Source of the DNA: an uncultured Pelagibacteraceae bacterium | Lineage (GTDB): Bacteria; Pseudomonadota; Alphaproteobacteria; Pelagibacterales; Pelagibacteraceae | Assembly (NCBI GenBank): GCA_902517455.1 | Contig: CABYCN010000002.1 | Coordinates: forward strand, 1-64,000 | Length of the DNA: 64,000 nucleotides | Direction: 5' to 3' | Shown: positions 32,535-41,869 of the stretch, piece by piece | How positions within the stretch are numbered: the first letter of the stretch is position 1 | How the letters are laid out: every line of letters starts with the position of its first letter | Notes under the pieces: generated by a model | What the model was told of the DNA's origin: nothing | What the model saw: the letters and a program-made list of their open reading frames with translations, nothing else | Database searches by the model: none | Position numbers and translations under genes: made by a program

Positions 32535-35500
32535 TTATATTTTTGTAGGCATGGGTTTATTAGGATCAATTTTATATTTTTTAATCGCATCTGAGGCATA
32601 TTTGGATGCTAAAAGTTGTTCTTTTGCTAGTACACTCAACCCGTATGTAACAATATGCTCTTTGTCAACTTCAAAAAATTTTCTTAAATTTTTTCTAGTA
32701 TCGCTTCTACCAAATCCATCTGTTCCTAAAGAATAGAAACTTTTATTTATATATGGTCTTATCTGATCAGAATTCATTTTAATATAATCTGATGCAGCTA
32801 ATATTGGACCTTCAGTTTTTCCTAAACATCTTTCCACATACGATTTTTTTGATTCTTTATCAGGGTTTAATAAATTATATCTCTCTACTTCTAACCCATC
32901 TTTTCTCAATTCGTTGAAGCTTGTAACACTCCAAACCTCACTGTCTATATTATATTCTTTCTGCAATATTTCAGCACCTGCAATCATTTCTCTTAAAATT
33001 GTACCTGAGCCTAGAAACTGAATTTTATTTTTTTTATATTTTATAAACTCTTTAATTTTATACATACCTTTAAGAATACCTTCTTCACAGTTCTTTTCCT
33101 TTGGCATCTCTGGGTGTGGATAATTTTCATTCATAGTAGTAATGTAATAGAAAATATTCTCATTTTTCTCATGCATTCTTTTAAGTCCTTCTCTAAAAAT
33201 TACTGCTAACTCATAATGAAATGTAGGATCATAAGAAATACAATTTGGTATTGTCGATGCTATTAAATGACTATGGCCATCTTGATGCTGTAACCCCTCC
33301 CCAGCTAATGTAGTCCTCCCAGCAGTAGCTCCAATTAAAAAACCTCTAGATTGACTATCAGCACCCGCCCAAGCCAAGTCCCCTATTCTTTGAAAACCAA
33401 ACATGGAATAGAACAAATAAATAGGGATCATTTCTATATCGTGGTTGGTATAAGAAGTCCCTGCAGCAATCCAAGAAGACATTGCACCTGCTTCTGTGAT
33501 CCCCTCCTCCAATACCTGACCGCTCTTTTCCTCTCTATAAGAGCTTAATTGTGCAGAGTCCTCAGGTTCATACTTCTGGCCTTCGTGAGCATATATTCCA
33601 ACTTTTTGAAAAAAACCCTCCATGCCAAAAGTTCTTGCCTCATCAGGTATAATTGGAACTAACCTTGGAGCTACATTTTTATCCCTTAGAAGGCTTGTTA
33701 ACATCCTTACCAATGCCATTGTAGTTGACATTTCCTTTTTACCAGTTGATTCTTTCATACTATCAAAAATATTTTTAGGAGGTGCTTTTATTGATTTGGC
33801 ATAGGTAGTTCTTTCAGGAATAAATCCACCGAGCCGAAGTCTTCTTTCTTTAAGATACTTTATTTCAGCTGAACTGTCTGCAGGCTTATAATACTCAATA
33901 TTTTTTACTTGATTATCAGTCAAAGGAACATCAAACCTGTCTCTATAATACATTAAATCATTAATATCTAATTTCTTTGTTTGATGAGTTGTATTAACAC
34001 TTTCTCCACTTTTACCCATTCCATAACCCTTAATTGTTTTAGCTATTACAACTGTTGGACTGCCGAAGTTTTTAGAGGCTTTGTCATAGGCAGCAAACAC
34101 TTTGTGAGGATCATGGCCACCTCTGTTCAATCTCCATATATCTTTATCAGATAAGCTTGAAACTAATTCTTTTGTCTCTGGATACTTTCCAAAAAACTTC
34201 TCTCTAACGAAAGCACCATCTCTGGCTTTGATTGCTTGATACTCTCCATCAACAGTTTCATTCATAATCTTAACGAGATGACCTGTCTTATCATTAGCTA
34301 ATAACGAGTCCCAATATGACCCCCATATAACTTTAATTACATTCCAACCGGCCCCTCTAAAAATTCCCTCCAACTCTTGTATTATTTTTCCATTACCTCT
34401 TACAGGACCATCTAATCTTTGCAGATTGCAGTTAATTACAAAAATCAAATTATCTAGATTTTCTCTTGCTGCTAAACCAATAGCGCCTAGAGACTCGGGT
34501 TCATCCATCTCACCATCCCCTAAAAAAGCCCAAACTTTTCTTCCCTCATCTTTAATCAGACCTCTATTGATTAAATATTTCATATATCGAGCTTGATAAA
34601 TTGCTAACATTGGACCCAGCCCCATTGAAACTGTTGGAAATTGCCAAAATTTTGGCATCAACCATGGATGGGGATAAGATGATAAGCCGCCAGGATTAAC
34701 CTCCTGTCTAAAACTGTCTAGCTGTTTTTCATTAAGTCTTCCCTCAAGAAAAGCTCTTGCATACATGCCAGGAGCACTATGACCTTGAAAATAAATTAAA
34801 TCTCCACCGAATTTATTATTTTTGGCTCTCCAAAAATGATTCATCCCCACATCATAAAGAGTTGCAGCAGAGGCAAAGGTCCCAATATGTCCTCCAAGCT
34901 CTGGGAATTTCTTGTTAGCTCTAACTACCATAGCAGCTGAATTCCATCTTATTAGTGATCTAATTTTTCTCTCAATATTTTGATCTCCATTAGATTTTTT
35001 TTCTTCACTGACAGGGATAGTGTTTATATATGGAGTGTTTTGAGTATAAGGAATATTCGCACCCTCACTGTAAGCTTTATTTATTAATTCCTTTATCAAA
35101 TAATGAGCTCTTTGATTTCCATCTTTTTGAATAACTGCAGATAAAGAATCTAACCATTCATTGGTTTCAAGAGGATCTATATCATCTTTATTGATAGTTT
35201 TAATAACACCACTTTTTTTTTCAATATTTCTTAAGATTTCATTTTGTTGGTTTTCAGGCTTTTTAATAATTTTCTCTTGAAATTTTTCTAAAGAAATTTC
35301 TGCTTCTTTAATTAAATTTTCAGTATTCTTAGGTACGTTCTCTGGTATTTTTGTAGAACTTTTTGAACTAAGAACAGTTAAAAGATAATCACCTTTAGAG
35401 ACTTTATCTCCAATTTTAACTCCAATTTTTTCAATTTTACCCTCAATAGTTGAAGGAATTTCAACACTTGATTTATCACTTTCAATAGTTACCACCGGAT

Positions 35501-35597
35501 CATTTTTTTTTAATTCTTGTCCTTCTTTAACAAGTAGTTCAATCACTTCTACATTTTCAAATTCTCCAATATCGGGAACTAATAATTTTTCACTCAT
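32535..35597 (-). CDS. aceE: Pyruvate dehydrogenase E1 (homodimeric type) with N-terminal lipoyl domain
   Basis: A 1020-residue protein, longer than AceE of E. coli (about 887). Residues 1-78 are a lipoyl domain with the modifiable Lys at 42 in 'ESDKSSVEIPS'. A linker (about 80-150) leads to a complete AceE-type E1 with the thiamine diphosphate site 'GDGEMDEPES...NCNLQ' and 'DGPVRGNGKI'. E1 decarboxylates pyruvate and passes the acetyl group to lipoamide; here the lipoamide is attached to E1 itself. No lpd (E3) gene is in the window. Confidence 0.95.
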   Translation of the reverse strand: MSEKLLVPDIGEFENVEVIELLVKEGQELKKNDPVVTIESDKSSVEIPSTIEGKIEKIGVKIGDKVSKGDYLLTVLSSKSSTKIPENVPKNTENLIKEAEISLEKFQEKIIKKPENQQNEILRNIEKKSGVIKTINKDDIDPLETNEWLDSLSAVIQKDGNQRAHYLIKELINKAYSEGANIPYTQNTPYINTIPVSEEKKSNGDQNIERKIRSLIRWNSAAMVVRANKKFPELGGHIGTFASAATLYDVGMNHFWRAKNNKFGGDLIYFQGHSAPGMYARAFLEGRLNEKQLDSFRQEVNPGGLSSYPHPWLMPKFWQFPTVSMGLGPMLAIYQARYMKYLINRGLIKDEGRKVWAFLGDGEMDEPESLGAIGLAARENLDNLIFVINCNLQRLDGPVRGNGKIIQELEGIFRGAGWNVIKVIWGSYWDSLLANDKTGHLVKIMNETVDGEYQAIKARDGAFVREKFFGKYPETKELVSSLSDKDIWRLNRGGHDPHKVFAAYDKASKNFGSPTVVIAKTIKGYGMGKSGESVNTTHQTKKLDINDLMYYRDRFDVPLTDNQVKNIEYYKPADSSAEIKYLKERRLRLGGFIPERTTYAKSIKAPPKNIFDSMKESTGKKEMSTTMALVRMLTSLLRDKNVAPRLVPIIPDEARTFGMEGFFQKVGIYAHEGQKYEPEDSAQLSSYREEKSGQVLEEGITEAGAMSSWIAAGTSYTNHDIEMIPIYLFYSMFGFQRIGDLAWAGADSQSRGFLIGATAGRTTLAGEGLQHQDGHSHLIASTIPNCISYDPTFHYELAVIFREGLKRMHEKNENIFYYITTMNENYPHPEMPKEKNCEEGILKGMYKIKEFIKYKKNKIQFLGSGTILREMIAGAEILQKEYNIDSEVWSVTSFNELRKDGLEVERYNLLNPDKESKKSYVERCLGKTEGPILAASDYIKMNSDQIRPYINKSFYSLGTDGFGRSDTRKNLRKFFEVDKEHIVTYGLSVLAKEQLLASKYASDAIKKYKIDPNKPMPTKI

Positions 35598-35691
35598 TTT
35601 ATAACTCTATACCTCATAAAATTATAGTAAATTGCAAATTTTAACACATTCTGATCAATTTTTTGACATTCTTTGTGTTGAAATTACTAAA

Positions 35692-35808
35692 ATGATTAAA
35701 AAATTATTAGATGTGCTTATTAAACAAAAAGTAAGCTATCACTTTGATGCAAAAATTTGGATACAAAAAATTTTGTTAAAAGAAAAATTTCGAAAAATTA
35801 ATTATTAA
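35692..35808 (+). CDS. Possible 38-residue small protein
   Basis: A short ATG frame in the spacer upstream of aceE, reading 'MIKKLLDVLIKQKVSYHFD' and ending in a basic tail. A TTGACA lies about 25 bp before it, followed at 16 bp by 'tactaa', a poor -10. The frame overlaps the stop of the thiolase gene by 3 bp. No family is recognised and there is no clear ribosome binding site, so it may be chance. Confidence 0.25.
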   Translation: MIKKLLDVLIKQKVSYHFDAKIWIQKILLKEKFRKINY

Positions 35809-36980
35809 TTTCTTTCAACACACACAGCGATACCCATTCCTCCACCAATGCAAAGGGTTGCACACCCCTTTTTTTTGTTAGTCTTTTGCATTTCATGTAA
35901 AAGTGTAACTAGTATTCTTGTACCAGAGGCTCCTATAGGGTGACCTAAAGCTATTGCACCCCCATTTACGTTAACTTTGTTTTTATCAATATTTAATTCA
36001 CGAATTACAGCTATACTTTGTGCAGCAAAAGCTTCATTAATTTCAAATAAATCTACATCATTAATTTTCCATTTAGCTAGGCTAATTGCTCTTTTAACTG
36101 CTTCTATGGGTCCTAACCCCATAAGCGAAGGATCAACACCAACTGAAGCCCAAGATACAATTTTTGCTAATGGTTGAATTGATTTTTTTTCAGCTTCCTC
36201 TGAATTTGTTAATAATAAAGCTGCTGCGCCATCATTTATACCGGATGAATTTCCAGGTGTGACTGTCCCATTTTTTTGGAAAACAGTTTTTAATTTTTTT
36301 AAATCTTTAAGACTCAAATCATTTCTTGGGTGCTCATCTTTTTTAAAAATATTTCCTCCTAAATTAATTTCTACCATTTCATTTTGAAATTTATTATTTT
36401 TCACTGCGTCCTGAGTTTTTTTTTGAGAATTTAATGCAAATTCATCTTGGTCCTCTCTGGATATTTCAAATTTTTTTGCAACATTTTCTGCTGTTACACC
36501 CATATGGTAATTGTTAAATGCATCCAGCAGGCCGTCATGTATCATTGAGTCTACTATTTCATTTTCTGAGTTTTTTTTTAAATTTTCATCAAAAACTAAA
36601 TTTGGAGCATTAGACATATTTTCTTGCCCACCAGAAATAATTTTTTTTGAATCCCCTAATTTAATCGATTGAAAGCCAGAAATGACTGCTCTTAGTCCAG
36701 AGCCACACACTTGATTAACAATGTACGCAGGTTTTGAGACAGGTATTCCAGCTGCAATTGCAGCCTGTCTAGCGGGATTCTGTCCTGTCCCAGCAGTTAA
36801 TACTTGACCCATAATTACTTCATCAATTTCTTCACTGTTAAATTTGCTTCTTTTTAAAAGGTCGCTTATCACCATTGATCCAAGATGATGTGCTTTTATA
36901 TCTTTTAATGATCCTTTGTAAGTTCCTATAGGTGTTCTTACAGCATCTATTATGATTACTTCTTTTGATTTATGTAACAT
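35805..36980 (-). CDS. Acetyl-CoA acetyltransferase (thiolase)
   Basis: A 391-residue thiolase with the acyl-enzyme Cys in 'VNQVCGSGLRAV' (about 88), 'NEAFAAQ', the catalytic His in 'NGGAIALGHPIGASG' and the second Cys in 'CIGGGMG'. The length and motifs fit the biosynthetic class (AtoB/PhaA) that joins two acetyl-CoA, though the degradative direction is possible. Single gene; its upstream spacer also holds the tRNA-Arg promoter on the other strand. Confidence 0.93.
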   Translation of the reverse strand: MLHKSKEVIIIDAVRTPIGTYKGSLKDIKAHHLGSMVISDLLKRSKFNSEEIDEVIMGQVLTAGTGQNPARQAAIAAGIPVSKPAYIVNQVCGSGLRAVISGFQSIKLGDSKKIISGGQENMSNAPNLVFDENLKKNSENEIVDSMIHDGLLDAFNNYHMGVTAENVAKKFEISREDQDEFALNSQKKTQDAVKNNKFQNEMVEINLGGNIFKKDEHPRNDLSLKDLKKLKTVFQKNGTVTPGNSSGINDGAAALLLTNSEEAEKKSIQPLAKIVSWASVGVDPSLMGLGPIEAVKRAISLAKWKINDVDLFEINEAFAAQSIAVIRELNIDKNKVNVNGGAIALGHPIGASGTRILVTLLHEMQKTNKKKGCATLCIGGGMGIAVCVERN

Positions 36981-37029
36981 TTAATTTTAAATTTGTCTTA
37001 TAGTTAAAATACACTAAAATTTGTTATAG

Positions 37030-37035
37030 TATAAT
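37030..37035 (+). promoter_or_regulatory. Probable -10 element of tRNA-Arg
   Basis: A perfect TATAAT 17 bp before the mature tRNA-Arg 5' end. No convincing -35 was seen at the matching distance. Confidence 0.5.
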
Positions 37036-37052
37036 CAAATAAAATTTAAAAT

Positions 37053-37129
37053 GCGTCTGTAGCTCAATTGGATAGAGCGCTTGGCTACGGACCAGGAGGT
37101 TCTGGGTTCGACTCCTAGCAGACGCACCA
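37053..37129 (+). tRNA. tRNA-Arg(ACG)
   Basis: The cloverleaf is clear: acceptor GCGTCTG/CAGACGC with discriminator A and encoded CCA, anticodon stem CTTGG/CCAGG around loop CTACGGA (anticodon ACG, normally deaminated to ICG by TadA), and T arm CTGGG-TTCGACT-CCTAG. A TATAAT at 37030-37035 sits 17 bp upstream as its probable -10. Confidence 0.98.
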
Positions 37130-37249
37130 TTAATAAGGGAAATTGTGTTAAATTGGTTTTTAAAAACTTCGTTACAAAAGTCAGTAATTTATTTTTTTTT
37201 AATAATCATTATAATTTTGTTAATCTTAACTTTTATATTATAAAAGCTC

Positions 37250-37651
37250 ATGTCTAAAAATTTTGAACAAATAAGCCTCAAACCAGGATTCATGAAACAT
37301 AACGGAGGTGTGCTCTTCAGAAATATTTCAGAAACAGAATATGAATTTAAATCTACGATAAATGAAAATCACCTTAATGCCTCGAATATAACGCATGGTG
37401 GATATTTGTCTGCTTTAATTGATGCTGGTGCAGGAACTGCAGCTCATAGATGTGCTGATAACTCACCATGTGTTACAATTTCTTTAGACTTAAAATTTAT
37501 CAGTGCATCGAAAATTGGAGATGAAATAATTGGAAATGTAAAAATATTAAAAAAAACAAAAACATTGGTATTTTTATTCTGTGAATTAAAGTGTAATAAT
37601 AAAATTATTACTTCTGCCTCCGGGGTTTGGAAAATTTTAGTTAAAAGGTAA
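37250..37651 (+). CDS. PaaI-type hotdog thioesterase
   Basis: A 133-residue single hotdog domain. The helix region 'NITHGGYLSALIDAGAGTAA' contains the H-G-G and the acidic residue (Asp) used by PaaI/YbgC-like thioesterases, followed by 'CVTISLDLKFI'. It probably hydrolyses an aromatic or short acyl-CoA in the cytoplasm. It stands alone between tRNA-Arg and the helicase leader. Confidence 0.85.
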   Translation: MSKNFEQISLKPGFMKHNGGVLFRNISETEYEFKSTINENHLNASNITHGGYLSALIDAGAGTAAHRCADNSPCVTISLDLKFISASKIGDEIIGNVKILKKTKTLVFLFCELKCNNKIITSASGVWKILVKR

Positions 37652-37757
37652 ATGAGAACGTTTTAACTTCTGATTCGGTCATGTTTTAGGCTATCTTTGT
37701 TCTTTAGTACTAACAACATGTAGTAGATGGAAATTTAAGTATACCAAAGATAGAAAG
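37652..37757 (+). promoter_or_regulatory. Structured leader before the Suv3-like helicase gene
   Basis: In this 106-bp spacer a 9-bp perfect inverted repeat, CTATCTTTG (37691-37699) and CAAAGATAG (37745-37753), encloses an inner TACTA (37708-37712)/TAGTA (37721-37725) hairpin. The 3' arm ends 4 bp before the ATG and covers the ribosome-binding region. An alternative CATGTT/AACATG pairing (37680-37685 with 37715-37720) crosses the outer stem. This may be a translational control fold. Confidence 0.45.
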
Positions 37758-40226
37758 ATGAAAAATAAAATTACTGCAGTTATTGGTCCCACAAATACTG
37801 GAAAAACTCACTTAGCCATAGAAACTATGTTGTCTTTTGAAACTGGAATGATTGGTTTTCCACTAAGATTATTGGCCCGAGAGGTATATGACAAAGTCAT
37901 TCAAAAGACTAGTATTGATAAAGTTGCTCTAATAACTGGGGAAGAGAAAATTATACCAAATAATTCAAAATATTTTTTATGTACTGTTGAGTCTATGCCT
38001 ATTGATAAACATCTAGATTTTGTAGGTGTTGATGAAATTCAAATGTGTTGTGACCACGAAAGAGGACATATTTTTACAGATAGACTATTAAATATGAGAG
38101 GGAATAAATTAACAATGTTAATGGGATCAAGTACTATCAAAAATATTATTTCATATTTAGATGATGATATAGAATTTATTTATAGAAATAGACTTTCTAA
38201 ACTTTCTTATGCTGGACATAAAAAAATATCTCGAATAAATAGAAAAACTGCCATTATAGCTTTCTCAACAGAAGAAGTTTATGCAATAGCTGAGTTGATT
38301 AGAAGACAAAAAGGTGGTGCAGCAATTGTAATGGGATCATTGAGTCCAAAAACCAGAAACGCACAAGTTGAGCTCTATCAATCAGGTGCTGTAGATTTTT
38401 TAGTTGCAACAGACGCTATAGGTATGGGAATAAATATGGATCTAGATAATGTTTTTTTTTCTAACTTAAAGAAATTTGATGGTAAAAAATTAAGAAAACT
38501 AAATTTATCTGAAATTGGACAAATAGCTGGAAGAGCAGGGAGATATTTAAATGATGGAAGTTTTGGAATTACAGGCGAATGTAAAGAAATCAATTCTGAG
38601 GAAGTAGATCTCTTAGAAAATCATAAATTTGAAGAAATTCAATTTCTTTTTTGGAGAAACTCAGAGTTAAATTTTAATAATTCTTCTACACTTATAAAGT
38701 CTTTAGATGAAAAACCTAAAAAAAGATGGCTAAGAAAAATTAATGAATGCGAGGATGAAAAAGCACTCAAATTTTTTTTAAAAGATAAAAATTTTGACAA
38801 TATTGAATTCGACAGCAAAAAACTCAGTCTTTTATGGGAATGTTGTCAAATACCAGATTTTGTTAAAAAAACTTATGGTAATCACTATGAAGTGATTGCA
38901 AATGTTTTCAAATATTTAAATAGTAAAAAAGCTAAAATATCTGATGATTTCATGCGTCTTCAGCTAATGAAACTGGACAAATTAGAGGGAAACGTAGATT
39001 CTTTGTCAAATAGAATTGCAAATGTTAGAACTTGGTCTTATGTTTCGAATAAAAATAATTGGGTAGAAAATCAAAAATACTGGATAGAAAAAACAAAGTT
39101 ATTAGAAGATAAACTTTCAGATAGACTTCATGAAGAACTTACTAAAACATTTATTGACAAAAGAGCTAGCGTTCTTGCGAGAGGATTAAAACAAGACATG
39201 AAATTTGATACTAAGATATTGAAAAATAATGATGTTATAATTGATGAACAATTTATCGGAAGAATAAATGGCCTAAAATTAGAGTTAGATTTAAAAAAGG
39301 GAGCATTAGAAACAGACATCAAATCTCTTAAAAAAGCTGCAAGACAGACTGTTGGTCCAGAACTTGAAAAAAGAATTGAAATAATTATTGAAACTGCATT
39401 GATAGAATTAAAAGATGATTTCAAAATTTATTGGAATGAGGCATCAATTGGAAGATTAATACCGGGTAGTGACTATTTAAATCCAAACATTGAATTAATT
39501 GTTGATGATATTTTGGATAATAATCAAAAACAAAAATTAATCAATTTTTTAAAAAAATGGTTGAAAAATAAAATTAACACAATTCTCAAAAGTCTAATTG
39601 ATTTAAAAGATATCAAAGAAAAAAACTCATCAATTAAAGCCCTGGCATATCAACTTTATGAAAATAATGGTGTTCTTAAAAGAGAGCAAGTTTCTGAATA
39701 TCTTTACAAATTAGGTAAAAATGAAAGAAAAATTTTAAGAGAACTTGGAGTAAAATTTGGAAGATATCATATTTTTTTGTATAGATTAATTAAACCAGAA
39801 GCTGTTTCTATAAGAACTTTGCTATGGAAAAATTATCATCAGAAACATTTTGACTTAAAACCACCAACTTTTGGTTTAAACTTTTTAAACAATAATAGTC
39901 TTAAAAATAGAAATTTTATGTTGCTTTGTGGTTTTGAAAAATTTGAAAACTTTTACGTAAGAATTGATATTCTTGAAAGACTATTTATGCAAATTATTAA
40001 TTCTAATTCAGAGAAAGAAATTCAAGTGATTCCCGAAATGCTAAATCTATTAGGTTGTAGCAAAGATAATTTCAAAAAACTTTTGAAGAATATGGACTAC
40101 AGAGTTACTGAAAAAGATAAAGAAGTATTTTTTAAGTATGCTCCCAAAAAGAATTTTAAGAAATTAAACAAAAAGAATTTAAAAGAAAATCCTTTTGGTG
40201 TTTTAAAAAATTTAAATTTTAATTAA
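37758..40226 (+). CDS. Suv3-like superfamily 2 RNA/DNA helicase
   Basis: An 822-residue helicase with Walker A 'GPTNTGKT' at 10-17, motif II 'VDEIQ' at 91-95 and, in the second RecA domain, 'ATDAIGMGINMDL' and 'QIAGRAGR' (motifs V-VI). DEIQ and the layout match the alphaproteobacterial relatives of the mitochondrial Suv3 helicase, which works with RNA-degrading enzymes. The long Lys/Glu-rich C-terminal half has no domain I can name. In this order (helicase, small gene, fdxA, carD) it matches other alphaproteobacteria. Confidence 0.9.
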   Translation: MKNKITAVIGPTNTGKTHLAIETMLSFETGMIGFPLRLLAREVYDKVIQKTSIDKVALITGEEKIIPNNSKYFLCTVESMPIDKHLDFVGVDEIQMCCDHERGHIFTDRLLNMRGNKLTMLMGSSTIKNIISYLDDDIEFIYRNRLSKLSYAGHKKISRINRKTAIIAFSTEEVYAIAELIRRQKGGAAIVMGSLSPKTRNAQVELYQSGAVDFLVATDAIGMGINMDLDNVFFSNLKKFDGKKLRKLNLSEIGQIAGRAGRYLNDGSFGITGECKEINSEEVDLLENHKFEEIQFLFWRNSELNFNNSSTLIKSLDEKPKKRWLRKINECEDEKALKFFLKDKNFDNIEFDSKKLSLLWECCQIPDFVKKTYGNHYEVIANVFKYLNSKKAKISDDFMRLQLMKLDKLEGNVDSLSNRIANVRTWSYVSNKNNWVENQKYWIEKTKLLEDKLSDRLHEELTKTFIDKRASVLARGLKQDMKFDTKILKNNDVIIDEQFIGRINGLKLELDLKKGALETDIKSLKKAARQTVGPELEKRIEIIIETALIELKDDFKIYWNEASIGRLIPGSDYLNPNIELIVDDILDNNQKQKLINFLKKWLKNKINTILKSLIDLKDIKEKNSSIKALAYQLYENNGVLKREQVSEYLYKLGKNERKILRELGVKFGRYHIFLYRLIKPEAVSIRTLLWKNYHQKHFDLKPPTFGLNFLNNNSLKNRNFMLLCGFEKFENFYVRIDILERLFMQIINSNSEKEIQVIPEMLNLLGCSKDNFKKLLKNMDYRVTEKDKEVFFKYAPKKNFKKLNKKNLKENPFGVLKNLNFN

Positions 40227-40230
40227 GATT

Positions 40231-40641
40231 ATGTTTTTCAAAAAAGAAGATGAAAATAAAACTAATGATTTAGCTAAGGTTGCTGCATTGCTTATTCACG
40301 CAGCTCGAATAGACGAAGATTATTCAAAAGATGAAGAAGAAATAATCAAGCAGTCTCTTTTAAAACTAGGTGCTGATAGTATCAATTTAGATAGCATTAT
40401 TAAGGAAGGAAAAATAATTGAAAGTGACACAAATCAAATATTGGAGTTTACAAAAGAAGTAAAAAACATGGATGAAAACAATAAAATTTTAATTATAGAA
40501 ACACTCTGGAGAATTATTTACTCCAATCAAGAGGCAGATATGTATGAAACTAGTTTAATGCGAAGACTTGCAGGATTATTATATATTGACAATAAAACTA
40601 TGGGAGATATCAAAGAAAAAATCAAAAAACAAAAATCATAA
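40231..40641 (+). CDS. TerB-like (tellurite-resistance family) protein
   Basis: A 136-residue, all-helical, acidic protein with '[20 protein letters not shown]' near the N-terminus and '[22 protein letters not shown]' near the end, the two metal-site-like segments of TerB/YebE-type domains. Its function is unknown; the tellurite link is historical. It starts 4 bp after the helicase and its stop shares a base with the fdxA start. In other alphaproteobacteria an S4 RNA-binding gene often lies here. Confidence 0.75.
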   Translation: MFFKKEDENKTNDLAKVAALLIHAARIDEDYSKDEEEIIKQSLLKLGADSINLDSIIKEGKIIESDTNQILEFTKEVKNMDENNKILIIETLWRIIYSNQEADMYETSLMRRLAGLLYIDNKTMGDIKEKIKKQKS

Positions 40642-40967
40642 TGACATATATAGTTAATGAAAAATGTATCAAATGTAAACTAATGGATTGTGTTGAAGTC
40701 TGCCCGGTAGATTGTTTTTATGAGGGAAAAAATATGCTTGTAATTAAACCTGATGAGTGTATAGATTGTGGCGTTTGTGAGCCAGAGTGTCCTGTCGATG
40801 CTATAACTGCTGATACAGAACTTGAAAGTGAAAAATGGTTAGAAATCAATAAAACTTATTCTGAAATCTGGCCAAACATAAATCAAAAAAAAGATCCACC
40901 AATGGATCATGAAAAATATAAAGATGAGCAAAATAAATTTGAGAAATATTTTAAAGAAAACCTTTAA
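40641..40967 (+). CDS. fdxA: Ferredoxin FdxA (7Fe type)
   Basis: A 108-residue ferredoxin with two cluster motifs near the N-terminus: '[17 protein letters not shown]' and '[12 protein letters not shown]'. The spacing fits a [3Fe-4S]/[4Fe-4S] protein of the FdxA group. It carries electrons in the cytoplasm. It is followed by and overlaps the open frame of carD. Confidence 0.95.
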   Translation: MTYIVNEKCIKCKLMDCVEVCPVDCFYEGKNMLVIKPDECIDCGVCEPECPVDAITADTELESEKWLEINKTYSEIWPNINQKKDPPMDHEKYKDEQNKFEKYFKENL

Positions 40968-41799
40968 AAAAAAGAAAATACCTAAAAAAAAATCAAAAAA
41001 AAAAAATCTTTTAAGAGTAAACAAGACAATAAAAAAAATTACAAAAAAAACAATTAAATCGAAAAAAAGTGTTTCCAAAGTTTTGTTAAAAACCTCTAAA
41101 TCAAAAGTAAATAAAGTAGAGTCTAAATCACAGGAAAACTTAAGGATACCTAAGAGTAACGAGGCTAAACCGGAAATTAAAAAAGTAAAAAAACAAGATA
41201 CTGAAAAAAGAGAGTATAAAATTAAAGATTATATTAATTATCCAAAACACGGCGTAGGACAAATCACAGAATTTAAGAAAATTAGTATTGGAGGAATAGA
41301 TGTAGAAACTTATATAATTAAGTTTGAAAAAGACAAAGCAAACGGTATGGTTCCAGTAAATAAACAATCACACCTTCGCCCATTAGCTTCAATTAACCAA
41401 ATTAATAAATGTATATCGATTTTAAAAAGTAAACCTAAAATTAAAAGATCTATGTGGAGTAGAAGAGCTCAAGAATATGAAGCAAAAATATCATCAGGTA
41501 AAATATATGAGTTAGCTGAAGTTGTAAGAGACTTAAATAAAGGTGATGACCTTATGGTAGATCAATCTTATAGCGAAAGGCAACTTTTTGAAAAAGCTTA
41601 CGAAAGAATTCAATCAGAATTTCAAATTGTGTTGAATCTTTCTTTAGAAGATACTCAAAAAAAATTGGATAAAGCTTTAAAAAGAAATTTAATAGTTCCT
41701 AATAAAGAACCACAAACATCTGAAAAAGACTCTTCAAGTTCTCCTTCATCAGAAATTTCTGAGGATGAAACAATTTCAGATAATGAGGAAACATTGTAA
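40909..41799 (+). CDS. carD: CarD-family RNA polymerase-binding regulator with basic N-tail and acidic C-tail
   Basis: A 296-residue frame. The CarD domain spans about 104-265 ('[11 protein letters not shown]', '[13 protein letters not shown]', '[14 protein letters not shown]'-like '[13 protein letters not shown]', '[23 protein letters not shown]'); CarD binds the polymerase beta lobe and stabilises open complexes. About 100 residues before it are extremely Lys-rich, and the last 35 are Ser/Asp/Glu-rich. The first ATG (40909) overlaps fdxA by 59 bp; another ATG is at 40924. No ATG follows before the domain, so either the tail is real or a non-ATG start is used. Confidence 0.88.
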   Translation: MKNIKMSKINLRNILKKTFKKKKIPKKKSKKKNLLRVNKTIKKITKKTIKSKKSVSKVLLKTSKSKVNKVESKSQENLRIPKSNEAKPEIKKVKKQDTEKREYKIKDYINYPKHGVGQITEFKKISIGGIDVETYIIKFEKDKANGMVPVNKQSHLRPLASINQINKCISILKSKPKIKRSMWSRRAQEYEAKISSGKIYELAEVVRDLNKGDDLMVDQSYSERQLFEKAYERIQSEFQIVLNLSLEDTQKKLDKALKRNLIVPNKEPQTSEKDSSSSPSSEISEDETISDNEETL

Positions 41800-41810
41800 A
41801 GAATAAAAAA

Positions 41811-41850
41811 AAACGCCTCTCACACGTAAATCGTTATGAGAAGCGTTTTT
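41811..41850. terminator. Bidirectional terminator after carD
   Basis: An inverted repeat AAACGCCTCTCA / TGAGAAGCGTTT (one mismatch) with a loop of about 14 bases, followed by TTTTT on the plus strand and preceded by an A-run that becomes a T-run on the minus strand. It can end carD transcripts and those of the convergent basic-peptide gene. Confidence 0.75.
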
Positions 41851-41869
41851 GATAAAGAATACTAAGCTA

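Noticed and set aside
40839-41078. 79-residue Phe/Ile-rich minus-strand ORF
   Set aside because: It is the reverse of the poly-Lys codons of carD and the fdxA end, so composition alone keeps it open.
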